From assembly GCA_022829145.1 (NCBI GenBank), contig CM040751.1:3599364-3663363 (forward strand): a stretch of 64,000 bases of DNA, read 5' to 3'. Under the pieces are notes generated by a model. That model searched no databases and was not told the origin of the DNA. It saw nothing but the letters and a program-made list of their open reading frames with translations. Positions 62,503-64,000 of the stretch are shown piece after piece (position 1 is the first letter of the stretch; every line of letters begins with the position of its first letter). Both the position numbers and the translations under genes were made by a program. Origin of the DNA: Albula goreensis. Taxonomy: Eukaryota > Chordata > Actinopteri > Albuliformes > Albulidae.

Positions 62503-64000
62503 TCTGATACAGACAGCAGAATCAGGGCATGCCAATTCCAGTCACTGTCCCCTTGTAATTTTCCCATAGTCATTTTTTCCAGTATGATTTTTTTTGTAGA
62601 AAAATAGGAATCCACTTCTATGTCTTTTGGGTAAGATGAAGTAATAGCTACAGAAAGAGGAAAATCGGCCTCCATATTATCCTCATTTTTACAAAGCCTA
62701 AAATGTGTGGTACAATTTTTTCTTATAAATGAACAACATGTCCCTTCAGTGGAGAAGACAAAGGAAATTGATATCACTGTAGCAAATCCTGTTATACGCT
62801 ACCCTGTCAAGCTCTCTGACTTCTCAAGATTCAAAGCATCAGCAACAATGAAGATACTTACGACCCTTTCTGTATTTCAATACGGTTTATTGTACTTCCC
62901 ACTGTATGTAATTTGAAAATGATCATATTATGTATGAATATGAAGAACCCAATTGCTGTTGGGACATATATTTCCTTATTATATGCTGGCAAACAAGGGC
63001 CAATAAAATTGTATCAACGCAAAAGTATTTTCCAAATGACTGGGATGAGTGGACAGCGAAATGGTAGTCTCTTGGTTGGGCCACAAATATATTTCCTATA
63101 TTAATAGATTTTGTAAATGGCTATTGTAAAAACAATTGGAAATCCCTTCTCCTGACTTCAGCCAAAAGACTGCCTTACCTTATTTTATGGTAAAAGCACT
63201 GGAACTGACATCAAAGGACAAGTCAGGCCTGACTTCATTTTCTGATTTTACCCAAAGAAAAACTCCAGGGTGAGGACTTGACACCCCTTCTTATTCTGGG
63301 CTTTATGAATGGTTATAATACTTCATGAATGGTTACATCACATCTCTAATGCTACTTATGACAGAACGTCATATGACACAGGATGTAGGAAATCATTTTA
63401 TGTGTAATTAATAAAATAGACTTTTGCGGTCTGATTTCGGATATTTTCACTTTCAATGTCAATTCTGTAACCTGGATTACTGTGCAGCAACTGCTTGAAT
63501 CTACCGGATAGAGCTCAACAAAGACAGGATGAGTGAAATGGGCTTGAAAGACACAAGGATCAGAGCCATGTTGCTACGACTGTCTCATTCAAATCTCAGA
63601 TATTATATTCTCGGCGAGCTCAGCCGATTTGTTTTTGCGCGTAACTACAGCAATACAGTACGGTAAATCCTTTATTCAGACTCTGCATTCAGTTTTCAGC
63701 ATAACCTGGGAGAGTGTGGCCTGGATTCTGATTTACAATTTTAAGCCTCAAATTTGTTGGCGTTGTGGTGCTCTTTATGCAACGAATACTGGCAAATATT
63801 TGCGACAATGGAGTACACAAAAACTTTGGGACGACATTCCATTACATACGTCTGATCCCACTGTCTCTGGACAGCTCACAATAGACCCTTCAGTTTCAAA
63901 AAGTTGGCCGCACCACATATGAATGGGATGGAATGGAACAGTTCTGTTCTGTAGCGTGACCAAGATGTGGAGCATTTAGCGGAATGGGGAAAAAAAAATC
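62500..64000. other. AT-rich DNA to the window end, nothing recognised
   Basis: Overlapping open frames at 63629-63975 on both strands match no known family. ATGAATGGTTATAA / ATGAATGGTTACAT is directly repeated 24 bp apart at about 63306 and 63330. Confidence 0.35.

Larger units (their letters stand above)
27261..64000. other. Region upstream of lsamp exon 1: intergenic, or intron of a longer lsamp isoform
   Basis: No second gene was recognised. In mammals LSAMP has an alternative distal first exon, so this DNA may be transcribed as intron of that isoform; the sequence alone cannot decide. It holds repeats, MITEs, SINEs and blocks that look like conserved noncoding DNA, given below. Confidence 0.6.

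Overview
This is vertebrate nuclear DNA, most likely from a ray-finned fish. The evidence is very low coding density, long AT-rich stretches, many (CA)n tracts, a degraded Tc1-like element, hAT-like sequence, fish-style tRNA-derived SINEs and a fish-type L2-like LINE 3' tail. Some SINE bodies remind me of early-branching teleosts such as eels or tarpons, but that is a weak impression. No bacterial, phage or CRISPR content was seen.

I recognise one host coding exon. It is the first coding exon of the IgLON cell-adhesion gene lsamp, on the minus strand (CDS 26492-26646), with a consensus GTAAGT donor at 26491-26486. It encodes the signal peptide and the start of the first Ig domain. Positions 1-26491 are therefore the 5' part of lsamp intron 1, which is known to be huge in vertebrates; exon 2 lies beyond the left edge. 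Positions above 26646 hold the 5' UTR and promoter (with a GA/CT tract at 26952-27016), then upstream DNA. That DNA may itself be intronic if a more distal alternative first exon is used, as known for mammalian LSAMP.

Layout. 1-26491: intron with gene-desert-like blocks that look constrained (for example 2281-2500, 3160-3330, 11250-11520, 12060-12440, 13120-13720), a CpG-rich patch (15540-16320), a near-perfect 32-bp-stem hairpin (5470-5538), an interleaved inverted repeat (14791-14842), an L2-like tail (19110-19362) and a dead hAT-type transposase on the minus strand (about 22850-23390). 26492-27260: lsamp exon 1 and promoter. 28628-31722: a small foldback element, two tRNA-SINE-like elements (one with a serially repeated head) and a 1.8 kb CA-rich satellite with higher-order structure. 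31723-40640: mostly unique AT-rich DNA with possible conserved noncoding blocks. 40660-41065: repeats resembling the internal region of 5S rRNA. 41818-42305: a 488-bp pogo-like MITE with TA target duplication. 49075-49270 and 60480-60665: minus-strand tRNA-type SINEs. 51319-55804: a roughly 675-bp tandem duplication whose second copy is split by three insertions, one containing a dead Tc1 fragment. 57659-58260: another MITE.

I found no convincing new molecular system. The most worthwhile leads are the hairpin at 5470-5538, the pseudoknot-like inverted repeats at 14791-14842, the 5S-like array, the head-repeat SINE, the satellite's higher-order organisation and the interrupted tandem duplication. 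All family names other than lsamp rest on recalled motifs, without any database search.
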